A DNA stretch of 5,276 bases. It comes from Candidatus Aminicenantota bacterium (GTDB taxonomy: Bacteria; Acidobacteriota; Aminicenantia; Aminicenantales; Saccharicenantaceae). Positions 5,100 through 5,276 of the stretch are shown piece by piece. A model generated the notes under the pieces. It saw only the letters and a program-made list of their open reading frames with translations. It was not told the origin of the DNA and made no database searches. Every line of letters begins with the position of its first letter. Position 1 is the first letter of the stretch. The DNA lies in contig JALHVH010000090.1 of NCBI GenBank assembly GCA_022867105.1, positions 1-5,276 of the forward strand. Reading direction: 5' to 3'. The position numbers were made by a program, and so were the translations under genes.

Positions 5100-5127
5100 G
5101 GAAGATTTTGAACGCGCCTCCGTCTAA
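5100..5127 (+). promoter_or_regulatory. SigmaE/ECF-like promoter in front of the sigma gene
   Basis: GGAAGATTTT starts at 5100 and CGTCTAAAG at 5121; GGAAGAT and TCTAA are 16 bases apart, matching the known sigmaE layout (GGAACTT, 15-16 bases, TCTAA). Many ECF sigma genes are autoregulated from such promoters. The start would be near 5134, giving a leader of about 27 bases that contains GGAGG at 5137-5141. Confidence 0.45.
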
Positions 5128-5160
5128 AGTGTGTCCGGAGGCAAAGACGAGTGACCCTGA

Positions 5161-5276
5161 ATGGAAGACCGAAAGCTGGCCGAACTGGCTCAGGAAGGCA
5201 GCGAAGAGGCCTTTTCGGAGCTGGTCAAGGTGTACCAGTCTAAGGTGTTCAGCATGGCCTTGAGCTTCACGCGAGA
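5161..5276 (+). CDS. ECF-type RNA polymerase sigma factor, N-terminal fragment (3' end outside window)
   Basis: Thirty-eight residues are visible. ECF sigma factors direct RNA polymerase to stress or envelope regulons and are usually held by an anti-sigma factor encoded next door, here beyond the window. The sequence MEDRKLAELAQEGSEEAF, then SELVKVYQSKVFSMALSFTR, is the typical entry into sigma70 region 2: a short helix with a Gly turn and the AFxELxxxYxxxVFxxAL pattern followed by the (T/L)R that normally precedes the acidic DNR-like motif. An in-frame TGA at 5158-5160 directly before the ATG fixes the start. The ribosome binding site is poor: GGAGG at 5137-5141 is 19 bases away and better spaced for a GTG at 5151, which is in another frame and soon terminates. 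The class cannot be decided from so short a piece. Confidence 0.82.
   Translation, partial: MEDRKLAELAQEGSEEAFSELVKVYQSKVFSMALSFTR

Noticed and set aside
5030..5263. 77-codon + strand ORF running into the sigma gene
   Set aside because: It overlaps the sigma region 2 coding frame with a low-quality product; only its IEFFIDN part is of interest as a possible frameshifted continuation of the 32-codon ORF.

Overview
The window is a GC-rich bacterial housekeeping locus with genes packed end to end on the + strand, followed by a looser intergenic stretch and the start of a second transcription unit. The organism cannot be named from this window alone. The high GC, the C-terminal barrel-like segment of an MCE/MlaD-type protein (implying a diderm envelope), the MEP isoprenoid genes and the ECF sigma factor are compatible with an Acidobacteria, Aminicenantes or deltaproteobacteria-like lineage. 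That placement is an inference from general resemblance.

Layout, left to right. (1) The 3' end of an MCE/MlaD-family gene overlaps by four bases (ATGA) the start of radA, the DNA-repair ATPase. (2) A 43-bp perfect direct repeat follows: one copy is the last 43 bases of radA including its stop codon (1627-1669), the other lies at 2276-2318. Between the copies is an isolated gene for an unrecognised 144-residue soluble protein (1750-2184) and, abutting the second copy, a good sigma70-type promoter (2239-2268). (3) A YacL-type PIN-TRAM membrane protein, ispD and ispF then form a tightly coupled unit with overlapping start and stop codons. (4) A 59-residue membrane-anchored or secreted peptide, too short for ordinary ORF cut-offs, is encoded on the minus strand and runs head-on into ispF, overlapping it by four bases. 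(5) A gene-poor stretch holds minus-strand promoter candidates for that peptide and then a TATAAT promoter facing right, followed by a 32-codon ORF. (6) The window ends inside an ECF sigma factor gene preceded by a sigmaE-like promoter.

The order radA, yacL, ispD, ispF is an ancient neighbourhood, known in Bacillus subtilis as radA-disA-yacL-ispD-ispF. Here the disA position is taken by the repeat-flanked 144-residue gene. The duplicated radA end around an unrelated gene looks like the footprint of an insertion at the 3' end of radA (attL/attR-like), but no recombinase is in the window, so this remains a hypothesis. The second notable theme is a possible small ECF regulon: similar ECF-type promoter elements lie in front of the sigma gene and, on the opposite strand, in front of the small peptide gene.
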